A DNA stretch of 64,000 nucleotides from Flavobacterium piscis (GCF_001686925.1 NZ_LVEN01000002.1:1-64000), one strand, 5' to 3'; shown: positions 33,650-43,152, numbered from the stretch's first letter. A program made the numbers and translations. Notes: generated by a model not told the origin, from the letters alone.

Positions 33650-35011
33650 ATGAGATTACATCACTACTTATTTATAGTATCCGGATTACTTTTTTCGGGT
33701 TGCGGTGCTTATTACAATCAGCCAACCGGCGTTCAAAAAGCAGTTTTAGGAGAAGGAACTCCTGCCACTTCATTATTAAAAGATCTGCCAAAACCAAAAG
33801 AGCAAGTTGTCGTGGGTGTTTATAAATTCAGAGACCAGACCGGACAATATAAACCACAGGAAAACGGAAGCAGTTTTAGTACTGCCGTTACTCAGGGCGC
33901 CACTTCAATATTGATAAAAGCGCTTGAAGATTCTAAATGGTTTATTCCAATTGAGCGTGAAAATATTGGTAATTTACTTCAGGAACGAAACCTGATTCGG
34001 GCCACGCGTCAGGAATACGTAAAAAATGCCAATCCAAACGAACCTCAATTAACTCCTTTATTATATGCCGGTGTTTTATTAGAAGGAGGAATCGTTTCGT
34101 ATGATTCTAATATTATTACCGGAGGTTTTGGAGCGCGGTATTTTGGAGCCGGAGCTTCTGTAAAATACCGTCAGGATCGTGTTACCATTTATTTGAGAAT
34201 GATTTCAACCTCAAACGGAAAAATTTTAAAATCAGTTTATATCTCAAAAACTATTTTGTCTCAGGCAATTGATGAAAGTTTATTTCGATATGTAAATTTT
34301 AAAAGATTATTAGAAGTCGAAACCGGATATACCACCAATGAACCCGTACACATGGCGGTTACCGAAGCAATTGAAAAAGCGGTAGAATCATTGGTTTTAG
34401 AAGGAATAAAAGATAATATTTGGGAAGCAGATGCACCAAAATTTGAAGTTGATAATCTACTAAAAGCATATGCCGAAGAAACCAAAACGGCTGATGTAAC
34501 CGCGCTTTACGGAAGAGAATTAGAAAACAGAAGGAGTAAATTTGCCATTGAAATTTCGGGCGGTGCAACTCTTATGGATGGCGATTACCAAGATCCGCTT
34601 TTACGGCCTTTTGGACGTGGAGCCTTGAAATTTTTTATCACTCCAGGTTTTAATATAAGCGCTTCTACAAACGTGGTTAATCTCGCCAATAAAAATTTAC
34701 TCGACGTTGGTTATATCACTTATGATCTTAATCTCGAATGGATTTTACTCCCCAAAGATCGTTTTACACCTTATCTCTACGGAGGCGGCGGATATGCAAC
34801 AAACAGGAAATTCGAGAATGCCTATGGTAAAATTCAATACGGTTTAGGTCTTGAATATCTGATTTCAGACAAAATTGGAATCAAATTGTTTGGAGAGCAA
34901 AATGTTAATTTTAGTGATAATGTCGATTATATAAAAGCCGGAACCCGCGACGATTACTACTACAAATTCGGATTAGGACTTACTTATTATTTTGGGAAAA
35001 AGAAAAAATAA
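33650..35011 (+). CDS. csgG: Curli secretion pore lipoprotein CsgG, with C-terminal extension
   Basis: CsgG forms the nonameric outer-membrane pore that secretes curli subunits. Lipobox signal MRLHHYLFIVSGLLFSGC, Cys18. The CsgG domain (about 19-275) has VVVGVYKFRDQTGQYKPQ, SSFSTAVTQGATSILIKALE, WFIPIERENIGNLLQERNLI and LLEGGIVSYDSNIITGGFGA. At 453 residues it is much longer than E. coli CsgG (277). The extra about 150 residues (about 300-453) resemble an outer-membrane beta-barrel-like domain (FTPYLYGGGGYATNRKF, YLISDKIGIKLFGEQNVNF, ending YYFGKKKK). Such an extension is known to me from Bacteroidota relatives. Confidence 0.93.
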   Translation: MRLHHYLFIVSGLLFSGCGAYYNQPTGVQKAVLGEGTPATSLLKDLPKPKEQVVVGVYKFRDQTGQYKPQENGSSFSTAVTQGATSILIKALEDSKWFIPIERENIGNLLQERNLIRATRQEYVKNANPNEPQLTPLLYAGVLLEGGIVSYDSNIITGGFGARYFGAGASVKYRQDRVTIYLRMISTSNGKILKSVYISKTILSQAIDESLFRYVNFKRLLEVETGYTTNEPVHMAVTEAIEKAVESLVLEGIKDNIWEADAPKFEVDNLLKAYAEETKTADVTALYGRELENRRSKFAIEISGGATLMDGDYQDPLLRPFGRGALKFFITPGFNISASTNVVNLANKNLLDVGYITYDLNLEWILLPKDRFTPYLYGGGGYATNRKFENAYGKIQYGLGLEYLISDKIGIKLFGEQNVNFSDNVDYIKAGTRDDYYYKFGLGLTYYFGKKKK

Positions 35012-35076
35012 GAAGCTCTGAAAATCAGAATTAAAAATATAACGATGAAGTTTAGTAATTTAAAAACAAATTAATA

Positions 35077-36561
35077 ATGAAGTATTTATATAAAATAACA
35101 AGTGTACTTTTTTTATTGTTTTTGGTTTCATGTAGTGAAGAAAAAATAGGAGAATCTGCTTTTGGTACTGTTACCGGAAGAGTGGTTAATGCAGATACTT
35201 TTGAACCAATGGAAAATGTAAAAATCCTTTCAAGTCCCACAACAAGTACCGTTTTTACAGATGCCGAAGGTAAATTTACAGTTTCGAATGTAAAAGTGGG
35301 CGAATACTCTTTTCAGGCACAAAAAGAGGGTTTTATAGCAAAATTCGAAGCTGCAACGGTTACAGCAAACAATACATCACAAGTGGTTTTTGAACTCAAA
35401 AAAGCATCAGCCAATAATAAGCCGCCAACAGTTCCGGTATTGGTAAGTCCGGTTGATAATAGTACAGCGCAGGCGGTTTCGTTAGATCTTACCTGGACGG
35501 ATACAGATCCGGATAAAGATGAATTAATTTTTAAGATAATCCTTAGAAACGACAGTAACAGCGAGGTAAAAGTTTATGATGCTATAAAAGCGAACAAACT
35601 TACATTGACAGATTTAATTTTTGGAGCAAAATACTACTGGCAAATCGAAGTTACAGATGGGGTAAATACTCCAGTTTTAAGCGCCGTAAATACATTTACC
35701 ACAATTGCTTTTCCGGCAACAAGATATTTGTTTGTCAAAAATATCAATGATAATAATGTAATTTTTACTGCCGATGATAGTGGAAAACAATATAAACTAA
35801 CCAGTTCAGACAGAAATTACTGGCGTCCAAGAAGAAATAATCTGGTAAAGAAAATTGCCTTTATAGGAACAAATGGTTCTCAAAATGATCTTTATACCAT
35901 GAATTATGACGGAACGGGAATTAAAAAGTTAACAAGTTCAGTGCCTATTGCCGGATTCAATTCAGATTATATAGGTTATTCCTGGAATGCTTCAGGAAGT
36001 GAACTTATTTATCCTAATTTCGATAAATTATATAAAATCAATAACGACGGAAGCGGTTTAACCAAGATATTCCAGACACCAAATGGCAAATTTATATCAG
36101 AGTGTGACTGGAGTGCAGATGGATCAAAAATCGCTTTAAAAGTAAATGATGCAAACGGATATAATGTTGAGATTTATGTAATTAATCCTTCCGGAGTGGT
36201 GATAGCGACCATTCTTTCGGGTCAAAATGGGGCAGTAGGCGGATTAAATTTCTCTATTACAGGACAAAAAATAATCTATACCAGAGATGTTTCAGGATTT
36301 GAAAGTTCAAATTACCGACAGTTAGATTCCAGAATTTTCGAATACAGTTTTGCATCCGGAAATGCTACACAAATTACAACAGAGAAAGCAGCAGGTACAA
36401 ACGATCTCGATGTGAGATATTCTCCAAACGAATCCGAATTAATTTTTACCAATACTTCTAATGATGGTATTTCGGTAAAAAATAGTGTAAAAACAACCTT
36501 GGGCGTTGTCAATTCCAGAGTGGTATTATTTTCAGGAACGGCAATGCCCGATTGGGAGTAA
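35077..36561 (+). CDS. Lipoprotein with carboxypeptidase-regulatory, FN3-like and beta-propeller domains
   Basis: A 494-residue lipoprotein at the end of the curli operon. MKYLYKITSVLFLLFLVSC gives Cys19. Residues about 30-110 are a carboxypeptidase regulatory-like domain (GTVTGRVVNADTFEPMENV). Residues about 118-208 are a fibronectin III-like domain (TDTDPDKDELIFKI, YYWQIEVTDGVNTP). Residues about 215-494 are a TolB/WD40-like propeller with repeats such as LYTMNYDGTGIKKLTS and YKINNDGSGLTKIF. No standard csg name applies. Position 65 bp after csgG suggests a surface role in anchoring or organising fibres, which is inference. Confidence 0.8.
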   Translation: MKYLYKITSVLFLLFLVSCSEEKIGESAFGTVTGRVVNADTFEPMENVKILSSPTTSTVFTDAEGKFTVSNVKVGEYSFQAQKEGFIAKFEAATVTANNTSQVVFELKKASANNKPPTVPVLVSPVDNSTAQAVSLDLTWTDTDPDKDELIFKIILRNDSNSEVKVYDAIKANKLTLTDLIFGAKYYWQIEVTDGVNTPVLSAVNTFTTIAFPATRYLFVKNINDNNVIFTADDSGKQYKLTSSDRNYWRPRRNNLVKKIAFIGTNGSQNDLYTMNYDGTGIKKLTSSVPIAGFNSDYIGYSWNASGSELIYPNFDKLYKINNDGSGLTKIFQTPNGKFISECDWSADGSKIALKVNDANGYNVEIYVINPSGVVIATILSGQNGAVGGLNFSITGQKIIYTRDVSGFESSNYRQLDSRIFEYSFASGNATQITTEKAAGTNDLDVRYSPNESELIFTNTSNDGISVKNSVKTTLGVVNSRVVLFSGTAMPDWE

Positions 36562-36600
36562 CTTTTAGGAGCCAAAATTTTATAACCAATTTTACTCAGG

Positions 36601-36638
36601 AAATTCGGCAGCGCTATAAAACCTGCCGAATTTTTTTT
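36601..36638 (+). terminator. Intrinsic terminator of the csg operon
   Basis: AAATTCGGCAG pairs with CTGCCGAATTT around CGCTATAAAAC, followed by eight T's. It is 40 bp after the last gene of the operon. Confidence 0.92.
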
Positions 36639-36694
36639 GTGCCTTAAAATATTCAATTTTAAATAGTATAGCCCTGAGAATAAAAAAAAGGGAT

Positions 36695-36702
36695 TATCTT
36701 TG
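36695..36702 (+). promoter_or_regulatory. -7 box of the purM-like gene
   Basis: TATCTTTG, an exact TAnnTTTG match, 26 bp before the start codon at 36729. Confidence 0.5.
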
Positions 36703-36728
36703 CACCACATCAACACAAACTAAGTTTC

Positions 36729-37907
36729 ATGAGTTCAGATTCTAGCAAAAGGTACGCACAAAGAGGTGTTTCGGCATCGAAAGAAGACGTGCACAACGCC
36801 ATAAAAAATATCGATAAAGGTTTATTTCCTCAAGCATTTTGCAAAATTGTACCTGATTATTTAACACAGGACGAAGATTATTGCTTAATTATGCACGCTG
36901 ACGGCGCTGGTACAAAATCGTCACTGGCATATATGTACTGGAAAGAAACAGGTGATATTTCGGTTTGGAAAGGAATTGCTCAAGATGCCTTAATCATGAA
37001 TATCGACGATTTATTATGTGTTGGCGCAACAGATAATATTTTACTGTCTTCTACAATAGGAAGAAACAAAAACTTAATTCCTGCCGAAGTTATCTCAGCG
37101 ATCATCAATGGAACAGAAGAATTAATCAACGAATTAAAATCTTTTGGCGTAACCATTCATTCAACTGGCGGAGAAACTGCCGATGTTGGCGATGTAGTTC
37201 GTACGATAATTGTAGATTCTACCGTAACCGCCCGTATGAAACGCAGCGACGTTGTAGACAATGCAAACATAAAAGCAGGTGACGTAATAGTAGGTTTAAC
37301 CTCTTTTGGTCAGGCAACTTACGAAAAAAGCTATAACGGCGGAATGGGAAGCAACGGATTAACATCTGCCCGTCACGATGTTTTCGGGAAATATTTAGCT
37401 AAAAAATACCCGGAGAGTTATGATGCGCTTGTTCCCGAAGAATTAATTTATTCAGGTCAGGTAAATCTAACCGATGAAGTAGAAAATAGCCCAATAAACG
37501 CAGGTCAGCTGGTACTTTCTCCAACTCGTACTTATGCGCCAATTATCAAGAAAATTTTAGACACCTACACACCAAACGAAATTCACGGAATGGTGCATTG
37601 CAGTGGAGGAGCACAGACTAAAATTTTACATTTCGTGCAGAATTTACACATTATAAAAGATAATTTATTCCCGGTTCCGCCATTGTTCAAGTTAATTCAG
37701 GAACAATCAAAAACCGATTGGAAAGAAATGTATCAGGTTTTCAATTGCGGTCACCGTATGGAAATTTACGTTCCTGAAAACATTGCACAAGATATTATTG
37801 CGATTTCAAAATCATTCAATGTCGATTCACAAATCGTAGGTAGAGTAGAAGCAGCAGATGCTAAAAAATTGACCATTACCAGCGAATACGGAACATTCAA
37901 TTATTAG
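36729..37907 (+). CDS. purM: AIR synthase-related protein (PurM, Bacteroidota type)
   Basis: Predicted phosphoribosylformylglycinamidine cyclo-ligase, converting FGAM to AIR with ATP in purine synthesis. 392 residues; PurM/PurL fold with an N-terminal KRYAQRGVSASKEDVHNAI and the core HADGAGTKSSLAYMYWKETG. Also visible are NIDDLLCVGATDNILLSSTI, STGGETADVGDVVRTIIVDS, GLTSFGQATYEKSYNGGMGS and IHGMVHCSGGAQTKILHF. It is longer than E. coli PurM (345) and diverged in its active-site wording, as is usual in Bacteroidota, so AIR synthase-related is the safest name. It starts a rightward unit. Confidence 0.88.
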   Translation: MSSDSSKRYAQRGVSASKEDVHNAIKNIDKGLFPQAFCKIVPDYLTQDEDYCLIMHADGAGTKSSLAYMYWKETGDISVWKGIAQDALIMNIDDLLCVGATDNILLSSTIGRNKNLIPAEVISAIINGTEELINELKSFGVTIHSTGGETADVGDVVRTIIVDSTVTARMKRSDVVDNANIKAGDVIVGLTSFGQATYEKSYNGGMGSNGLTSARHDVFGKYLAKKYPESYDALVPEELIYSGQVNLTDEVENSPINAGQLVLSPTRTYAPIIKKILDTYTPNEIHGMVHCSGGAQTKILHFVQNLHIIKDNLFPVPPLFKLIQEQSKTDWKEMYQVFNCGHRMEIYVPENIAQDIIAISKSFNVDSQIVGRVEAADAKKLTITSEYGTFNY

Positions 37908-37911
37908 AATA

Positions 37912-37976
37912 ATAAACACAGATTTCACAAATTACACAGATTCATTCGTGAAAATTCGTGAAATTTGTGTTTAAAA
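37912..37976. repeat. Hairpin of the GCCACGAATT-like family after purM
   Basis: A left arm AAACACAGATTTCACAAATT pairs imperfectly with a right arm containing AAATTCGTGAAATTTGTGTT (to 37976). It probably slows or ends transcription between purM and the next gene. Confidence 0.6.
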
Positions 37977-37986
37977 ACACCAGGCT

Positions 37987-38343
37987 ATGTACGAATTACT
38001 TTTTTGGAGATATTTAGAAGAAATTTACCTAAACCACCACGAAGTTTACGAAGCTCTTATAGAAAAAGAAACAGTGGAAGGTCTTGAAACCCTTCCGGTT
38101 GAGGTAATCATTAACCGAATCAATTCTGTTTTTTCGAAATGGGAAAAAGTAGACGAAAACAGTTGGCAAAATACTTCAGGAAAAGGTGCTTTTCAGGTAA
38201 TCACAACGCCACAAAGCATCAAAATCGACTGTTACGGCACCGAAGGTAAAACCATGAATAAATTGGTAGAAGTAATGGAAGAATTCAAATTACCGTTGTA
38301 CGATCCGCAAGTGCCGGAGCGATATGACGAAATGAGTGAATAG
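37987..38343 (+). CDS. Conserved-type hypothetical protein
   Basis: A 118-residue soluble protein. The N-terminal helix MYELLFWRYLEEIYLNHHEV is followed by LPVEVIINRINSVFSKWEKV, then a beta part (SWQNTSGKGAFQVITTPQSI, KIDCYGTEGKTMNKLVEVME) and an acidic end. No signal peptide or membrane segment. I do not know a function. It lies about 80 bp after purM in the same direction, but a hairpin lies between, so co-transcription is uncertain. Confidence 0.7.
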   Translation: MYELLFWRYLEEIYLNHHEVYEALIEKETVEGLETLPVEVIINRINSVFSKWEKVDENSWQNTSGKGAFQVITTPQSIKIDCYGTEGKTMNKLVEVMEEFKLPLYDPQVPERYDEMSE

Positions 38344-38459
38344 TTTTTTTCTTTTATACCTTTTGTGAGTCTTTGTGAAATACTTCGTGCATCTCTGTGA
38401 AAAAGTTTTTACACAAAGTCACGCAAAGATTCAGACGGAGCATAATAAAAAAATAGCTT

Positions 38460-39065
38460 ATGACAACACCAATTTTCAGTTTCTCAGACAATATCATTTT
38501 AGAAGACGATTTAGTTTTATTACGTCCTTTACAAGAATCAGATGTCAATAATTTGTTAGAGATTTCGATCAATGAACCAGAAACCTGGAAATATTCATTA
38601 GTAGGAGCAGACGGAAAAGAGAATTTGATCAAATACATTCAATCGGCAATAAAAAACCGAGAGGATAAAAAGGAATTTCCATTTATTGTTTTCGATAAGA
38701 AATCGCAAAAATACGCGGGTTCAACACGTTTCTACGATATGAATCTTGAATTCAAAACACTTCAGTTAGGTTACACCTGGTACGGTTCTGCTTTTAGAGG
38801 CACCGGACTCAACAAACATTGTAAATTCTTACTACTACAATTTGCCTTCGAAACCCTAGGAATTGAACGAGTAGAATTTCGTGCTGATAATAGTAACGAA
38901 AGAAGTATTGCCGCCATGAAAAGCATTGGCTGCAAAGTCGAAGGTGTTTTACGAAGCCATATGCCAACAATAAATAAAGAAATTCGCCGTGATTCAATCG
39001 TTTTAAGTATTCTTAAAAACGAATGGTTCGACGAAGTAAAAGAAAACCTAAAGCAAAAGCTTTAA
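38460..39065 (+). CDS. GNAT-family N-acetyltransferase (RimJ/RimL-like)
   Basis: A 201-residue cytoplasmic acyltransferase using acetyl-CoA. GNAT features: an N-terminal LVLLRPLQESDVNNLLEIS, a central YAGSTRFYDMNLEFKTLQLG and YTWYGSAFRGTGLNKHCKFL where the acetyl-CoA loop lies. FAFETLGIERVEFRADNSNE, then RSIAAMKSIGCKVEGVLRSH, is typical of the RimJ/RimL branch that acetylates protein N-termini or small amines. The substrate cannot be inferred. The upstream gap (38344-38459) has the CTTTGTG/CTCTGTG phrase repeats. Confidence 0.92.
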   Translation: MTTPIFSFSDNIILEDDLVLLRPLQESDVNNLLEISINEPETWKYSLVGADGKENLIKYIQSAIKNREDKKEFPFIVFDKKSQKYAGSTRFYDMNLEFKTLQLGYTWYGSAFRGTGLNKHCKFLLLQFAFETLGIERVEFRADNSNERSIAAMKSIGCKVEGVLRSHMPTINKEIRRDSIVLSILKNEWFDEVKENLKQKL

Positions 39066-39184
39066 AAAGAGCCGTAGGCTATCTCCATATTGTAGGGCTG
39101 GACTTTAGTCCAGTCTAGACAATCAAGGAAAAAAAGAGCCGTAGGCTAGCCAAATATTGTAAGGCTGGATTTTAATCCACTCCA
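39066..39184. repeat. Two tandem copies of the MITE-like arm
   Basis: Copy A (about 39066-39115) and copy B (about 39133-39184) each read AAAGAGCCGTAGGCT, then ATATTGTA and a GGCTGGA...TCCA palindrome (GGACTTTAGTCC in A, decayed in B). The core ATATTGTAGGGC is shared with 2216-2245. After 39184, phrases of TTTGGAATTT fill the gap to 39313. Confidence 0.7.
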
Positions 39185-39313
39185 GCAAGGATTTACCCAA
39201 TATTTAAAGAAATTTAGAATTTAAAAAGTTTGGAATTTGGAATTTAAGATTTGGAATTTAAATCGAGGTTTAGATTGGAATTTGGAATTTCAAAATTTTG
39301 GAATTTCAAACTT

Positions 39314-39937
39314 CTACCCATCATGCAAAATAAGATCCTGTTCCTTTCTTAATTTTGCCACTAAATTATCGACATAAGTTTTTATTTTTGGTGGTAAAGA
39401 ATTCCAGCTTACATCTTTTTTGAAACTTCGGCAATAATCCAAGTCGCATTCTACAGCTCGAATTGCATATTTTTTATTTTTATAAATCGTAATAATTTTA
39501 ACCCGTCTGATTTCATTATTTTCATTTCTGGTTCCGTAAACAATTACAGGATCGATATAGCCATCGCCGTCAAGATCTTTCGTGCTGCAATATTTGGTCC
39601 AGAACCAAATATTAGTTTCTTTGGGTTCAGTGTTTTCAAGCAAGTCATTAATGCGCCATTTTTCAAGAAAACCACCATGATCGCTCATCGTGTAAATAGC
39701 TTGAATTTTGGTGTTTAAAGTATCTTTTTTAGTTATGGATTTTCGATTTTCACATAAAAGCAAATTATATACGCCGCTTTTATCAGAACATTCAAAAGCC
39801 TTATAAATAGGAAAATCTGAAACCTGATCGAGTTCTCTTTCTTTTATCTCACTTTTTGTTAATTGATAACTTTCCGTTTTTTGTGAAAAGCTCAATATAG
39901 AGTAGGAAAACAACAGGAATAAAAAATATTTTTTCAT
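39314..39937 (-). CDS. Secreted hypothetical protein with EF-hand-like loop
   Basis: A 207-residue exported protein, signal peptide MKKYFLFLLFSYSILSFSQ. It contains the loop DLDGDGYIDPVIVYGT (about 123-138), which resembles FG-GAP or EF-hand calcium loops. Several cysteines (FECSDKSG, LLLCENRK, TKYCSTKD, VECDLDYCRSF) suggest disulfides. I recall similar proteins annotated as an M949_RS01915-type surface polysaccharide family, but that name carries little functional content and I give it with low confidence. It is alone on the minus strand between rightward genes. Confidence 0.7.
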   Translation of the reverse strand: MKKYFLFLLFSYSILSFSQKTESYQLTKSEIKERELDQVSDFPIYKAFECSDKSGVYNLLLCENRKSITKKDTLNTKIQAIYTMSDHGGFLEKWRINDLLENTEPKETNIWFWTKYCSTKDLDGDGYIDPVIVYGTRNENNEIRRVKIITIYKNKKYAIRAVECDLDYCRSFKKDVSWNSLPPKIKTYVDNLVAKLRKEQDLILHDG

Positions 39938-40116
39938 CTATAGCATTGCATTTTTTGATCAATCAAAGATATTTAAAAGCTTTTTAGTTCAGTAAATTTT
40001 ATATTTTTTAAAAAGCATATTTTGTTGTATTTTTCTAACCTGGAATTATTAGAAAAACGTTTTAGTAAATACCTGATACTGTTTTGTAGAAAATTTAATG
40101 TTTAAAAAAACATCTG

Positions 40117-42450
40117 ATGAATAGAATAAATTGCAAAGGTTTTCTCTTTGGATTCTCCTTTTTAGTAATTGGCTTTGGAGTAAATGCTCAGAAAAAAGCA
40201 ATAGAAAAACGTAATCTAATTCAATACGTAGATCCCATGATTGGTACAGCTAGGATGGGACACACTTATCCAGGGGCAACCGTTCCGTTTGGGAGTGTAC
40301 AGCTAAGTCCGGAAACCGATACTATTGCTTACAGTTTAAGCGGAAAATACAATGGAGACGTTTATAAATATTGTGCAGGATACCAATACGAAGACAAAAC
40401 CATTGTAGGTTTTAGTCACACGCATTTTAGCGGAACAGGCCACTCTGATTTAGGAGATTTTCTAATAATGCCTACAACTGGAAAACTGCAATTGAATCCC
40501 GGAATAGCGTCAAAACCATTATCAGGTTACAGGTCGGCATTTTCTCATTCGACCGAAAAAGCAGAACCGGCTTATTACAGCGTATTGCTGGAAGATCATA
40601 AAATTAAAGCAGAACTTACCGCAACAACGCGTGTGGGAATGCATCAGTATACATTTCCAAAGTCGGATGAAGCGCATATTATTCTCGATCTGACTTCCGG
40701 AATTTACAATTACGATAAAAAGAACGTCTGGACATTTGTTCGTGTTGAGAACGATACTTTAATTACAGGATATCGCCAAACTAATGGCTGGGCAAGAACC
40801 AGAACTGTTTATTTTGCGATGTCTTTTAGTAAACCAATTAAAAGTTACGGTCAAGCGCCTCTCGAAAAAAGTGTTTACAGAGGTTTTTGGGGAAGATTTG
40901 ATCAAACAAAGAATTTCCCCGAAATGGCAGGTCAAAATTTAAAATTGTTTTTTGATTTTAATACTCAGGAAGGAGAAAAGATCAAAATAAAAATGGCTTT
41001 ATCTCCCGTAAGTTCAGCCGGAGCGCTTGAAAACATGAAAAAAGAAGTTCCGGGTTGGGATTTCGAAAAAGTAAAAAAACAAAGTCAGGAAGTCTGGAAC
41101 AACGAATTGAATAAAATTCAGGTAGAAACCATTCAGAAAGAAGATTTAGTGAATTTCTATACTTCAATGTATCATGCCTTTTTAGGCCCAACAGAATATA
41201 TGGATCTAGACAGCAACTATAAAGGTCTCGATATGAATGTTCATAAAGCAGAAAACTTTAAAAATTATACCAGCTATTCGCTATGGGATACTTATCGGGC
41301 TTTGCATCCATTATTCAATTTGGTACAGCCAACCCGAAATTCAGATATGATTAGTTCGATGTTGGCACATTCAGATCAGAGTGTGCATAAAATGCTGCCA
41401 ATATGGTCGCATTATGCTAATGAAAACTGGTGTATGATTGGCTATCATTCGGTTTCTGTAATTGCAGATGCTATTGTAAAAGGCAATACTAATTTTGATC
41501 CTGAAAAAGCGCTTCAGGCTTGTGTAAACACAGCAAAGGTTCCGTATTATGACGGATTGGAATATTATATGACAAAGGGTTACGTTCCTGAAGATAAAAA
41601 CGGAGCTTCGGTTTCTAAAACTTTAGAATATGCATACGATGACTGGGCGATTGCGCAGGCGGCGAAAAAGTTAGGAAAAACAGCTGTTTATAATGAATTT
41701 ATCGAAAGATCTAAAAACTATAAAAATGTTTACGATTCAAAAACAGGTTTTATGCGTCCGAAATTAAACGACGGTACTTTCAAAAAAGAATTTGATCCGC
41801 TGGACACACATGGGCAGGGATTTATTGAAGGAAATTCCTGGAATTACAGTTTATATGTTCCTCAGGATCCTGCTGAAATGATTAAAATGATGGGAGGAAA
41901 CGATAAGTTTAATGTTAGGCTGGATTCGTTATTCAGGATGCATTTGCCGGATAAATATTTCGAAAATACTGAAGATATCACCAGAGACGGTATCATTGGG
42001 AATTATGTTCACGGAAACGAACCTTCACATCATGTTGTTTATTTATACAACTGGACGAATTCGCCCTGGAAGGCTCAAGATAAAATTAGAATGATCCTGA
42101 AAAAAATGTATAGAAATGGCGCCGATGGTTTGGGCGGAAATGATGATTTCGGACAAATGAGTGCCTGGTATATTTTTAGTAGTCTAGGATTTTATCCAGT
42201 TGCTCCTGGTTCTGATGAATATGCTTTGGGGAGCCCATTGATGAAGAAAGCAGTTTTTAATTTAGAAAACGAAAAAACTTTTGAAGTCGAAACCGTAAAT
42301 CAATCGGATAAAAATGTGTTTGTTAGCAAAGTGCTTTTAAATGGAAAACAATTAGAAAAACCTTTCTTAAAACATTCAGATATTATTAATGGTGGGAAAA
42401 TTACTTTTTATATGAGTACTAAACCGAACAAGAAGAATTACCAGAATTAA
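40117..42450 (+). CDS. GH92-family glycoside hydrolase (alpha-mannosidase type), secreted
   Basis: Predicted calcium-dependent exo-alpha-mannosidase acting on mannose-containing glycans in the periplasm or at the surface. 777 residues with a signal peptide ending GVNAQ. GH92 markers: VDPMIGTARMGHTYPGATVP, FGSVQLSPETD, GFSHTHFSGTGHSDLGDFL, SYSLWDTYRALHPLF and IWSHYANENWCMIGYHSVSV. Near the C-terminus, EPSHHVVYLYN and GNDDFGQMSAWYIFSSLGFY are also typical. It is an isolated gene and not within a SusC/SusD locus, so its glycan source is unclear. Confidence 0.95.
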   Translation: MNRINCKGFLFGFSFLVIGFGVNAQKKAIEKRNLIQYVDPMIGTARMGHTYPGATVPFGSVQLSPETDTIAYSLSGKYNGDVYKYCAGYQYEDKTIVGFSHTHFSGTGHSDLGDFLIMPTTGKLQLNPGIASKPLSGYRSAFSHSTEKAEPAYYSVLLEDHKIKAELTATTRVGMHQYTFPKSDEAHIILDLTSGIYNYDKKNVWTFVRVENDTLITGYRQTNGWARTRTVYFAMSFSKPIKSYGQAPLEKSVYRGFWGRFDQTKNFPEMAGQNLKLFFDFNTQEGEKIKIKMALSPVSSAGALENMKKEVPGWDFEKVKKQSQEVWNNELNKIQVETIQKEDLVNFYTSMYHAFLGPTEYMDLDSNYKGLDMNVHKAENFKNYTSYSLWDTYRALHPLFNLVQPTRNSDMISSMLAHSDQSVHKMLPIWSHYANENWCMIGYHSVSVIADAIVKGNTNFDPEKALQACVNTAKVPYYDGLEYYMTKGYVPEDKNGASVSKTLEYAYDDWAIAQAAKKLGKTAVYNEFIERSKNYKNVYDSKTGFMRPKLNDGTFKKEFDPLDTHGQGFIEGNSWNYSLYVPQDPAEMIKMMGGNDKFNVRLDSLFRMHLPDKYFENTEDITRDGIIGNYVHGNEPSHHVVYLYNWTNSPWKAQDKIRMILKKMYRNGADGLGGNDDFGQMSAWYIFSSLGFYPVAPGSDEYALGSPLMKKAVFNLENEKTFEVETVNQSDKNVFVSKVLLNGKQLEKPFLKHSDIINGGKITFYMSTKPNKKNYQN

Positions 42451-42502
42451 ATTTGCCCAAGGGTTTTACGGATGAAACGGTTTTACGCGGATTTTTTGTT
42501 AG

Positions 42503-42568
42503 TGTCACCCTGAGCGAAGTCGAGGGGCTTTTACTACGAAAAAAGCTTCGACTTTGCTCAGCCTGACA
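42503..42568. repeat. Dispersed palindromic repeat (TGTCACCCTGAGCGAAGTCG type)
   Basis: TGTCACCCTGAGCGAAGTCG (42503-42522) pairs with a right arm ending TTTGCTCAGCCTGACA (42568). I recognise this as a widespread bacterial intergenic repeat. It lies between the GH92 gene and the next small gene. Confidence 0.7.
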
Positions 42569-42660
42569 ATGTGTAATATTTAAATTTGAGAAAATTTGTG
42601 CAATTCGTGGCAGAACAACAAAAAACTTCACGAAATTTGCACTTTAAATAAAAAGTAAAT

Positions 42661-43104
42661 ATGAAAATAAATCTAAAATCAGGAATTGATAAATTGCTTT
42701 TCGGAATGAAGCAAAACGATGTAACTGCTGCTTGGGGAAAACCGGACAAAAATTATGTAGACGAAGATGATAATGTGATTTTTGTATACAATGCGCACAA
42801 AATCAGATTGACATTTTATCAGGAAGAAGACTTGAAATTAGGTTATTTAGTAGCTTCGAGCAATGAATTGGAAGTTTTTGGATTCAAATTAATTGGAAGA
42901 AAAATTGCTGATGTAAAGAAAGACCTGGCTACAAAAGGAATTACAAAATACACTCAGGAGACTTTTGATACTTTCGAAAATTATTTCAACGAAGACAATT
43001 GGTTTATTCTTCAAACTGAATTTGATGAAGTTGTAAAGTTTGAAGTTGGTGCAATCATCAATGATAAAGACGAATTTGACTGGAAATTTCCAGTGAAGAA
43101 ATAA
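42661..43104 (+). CDS. Small cytoplasmic hypothetical protein
   Basis: A 147-residue protein with no signal peptide. The start MKINLKSGIDKLLFGMKQND, then VTAAWGKPDKNYVDEDDNVI, has the pattern of a small BLIP/SmpA-like fold (GMKQNDVTAAWGKPD), followed by FVYNAHKIRLTFYQEEDLKL and acidic C-terminal strands. I cannot assign a function; some proteins with this look are immunity-like. It ends at a shared bidirectional terminator facing the M61 peptidase gene. Confidence 0.7.
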   Translation: MKINLKSGIDKLLFGMKQNDVTAAWGKPDKNYVDEDDNVIFVYNAHKIRLTFYQEEDLKLGYLVASSNELEVFGFKLIGRKIADVKKDLATKGITKYTQETFDTFENYFNEDNWFILQTEFDEVVKFEVGAIINDKDEFDWKFPVKK

Positions 43105-43152
43105 GAGAAATAAGCTTAAAAACTTTGACAAAGTTGAATGGACACATTAAAC

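Noticed and set aside
39066..39184. Tandem repeat considered as a tRNA or small RNA gene
   Set aside because: No cloverleaf or tRNA motifs; both copies match the MITE-like arm at 2.2 kb.
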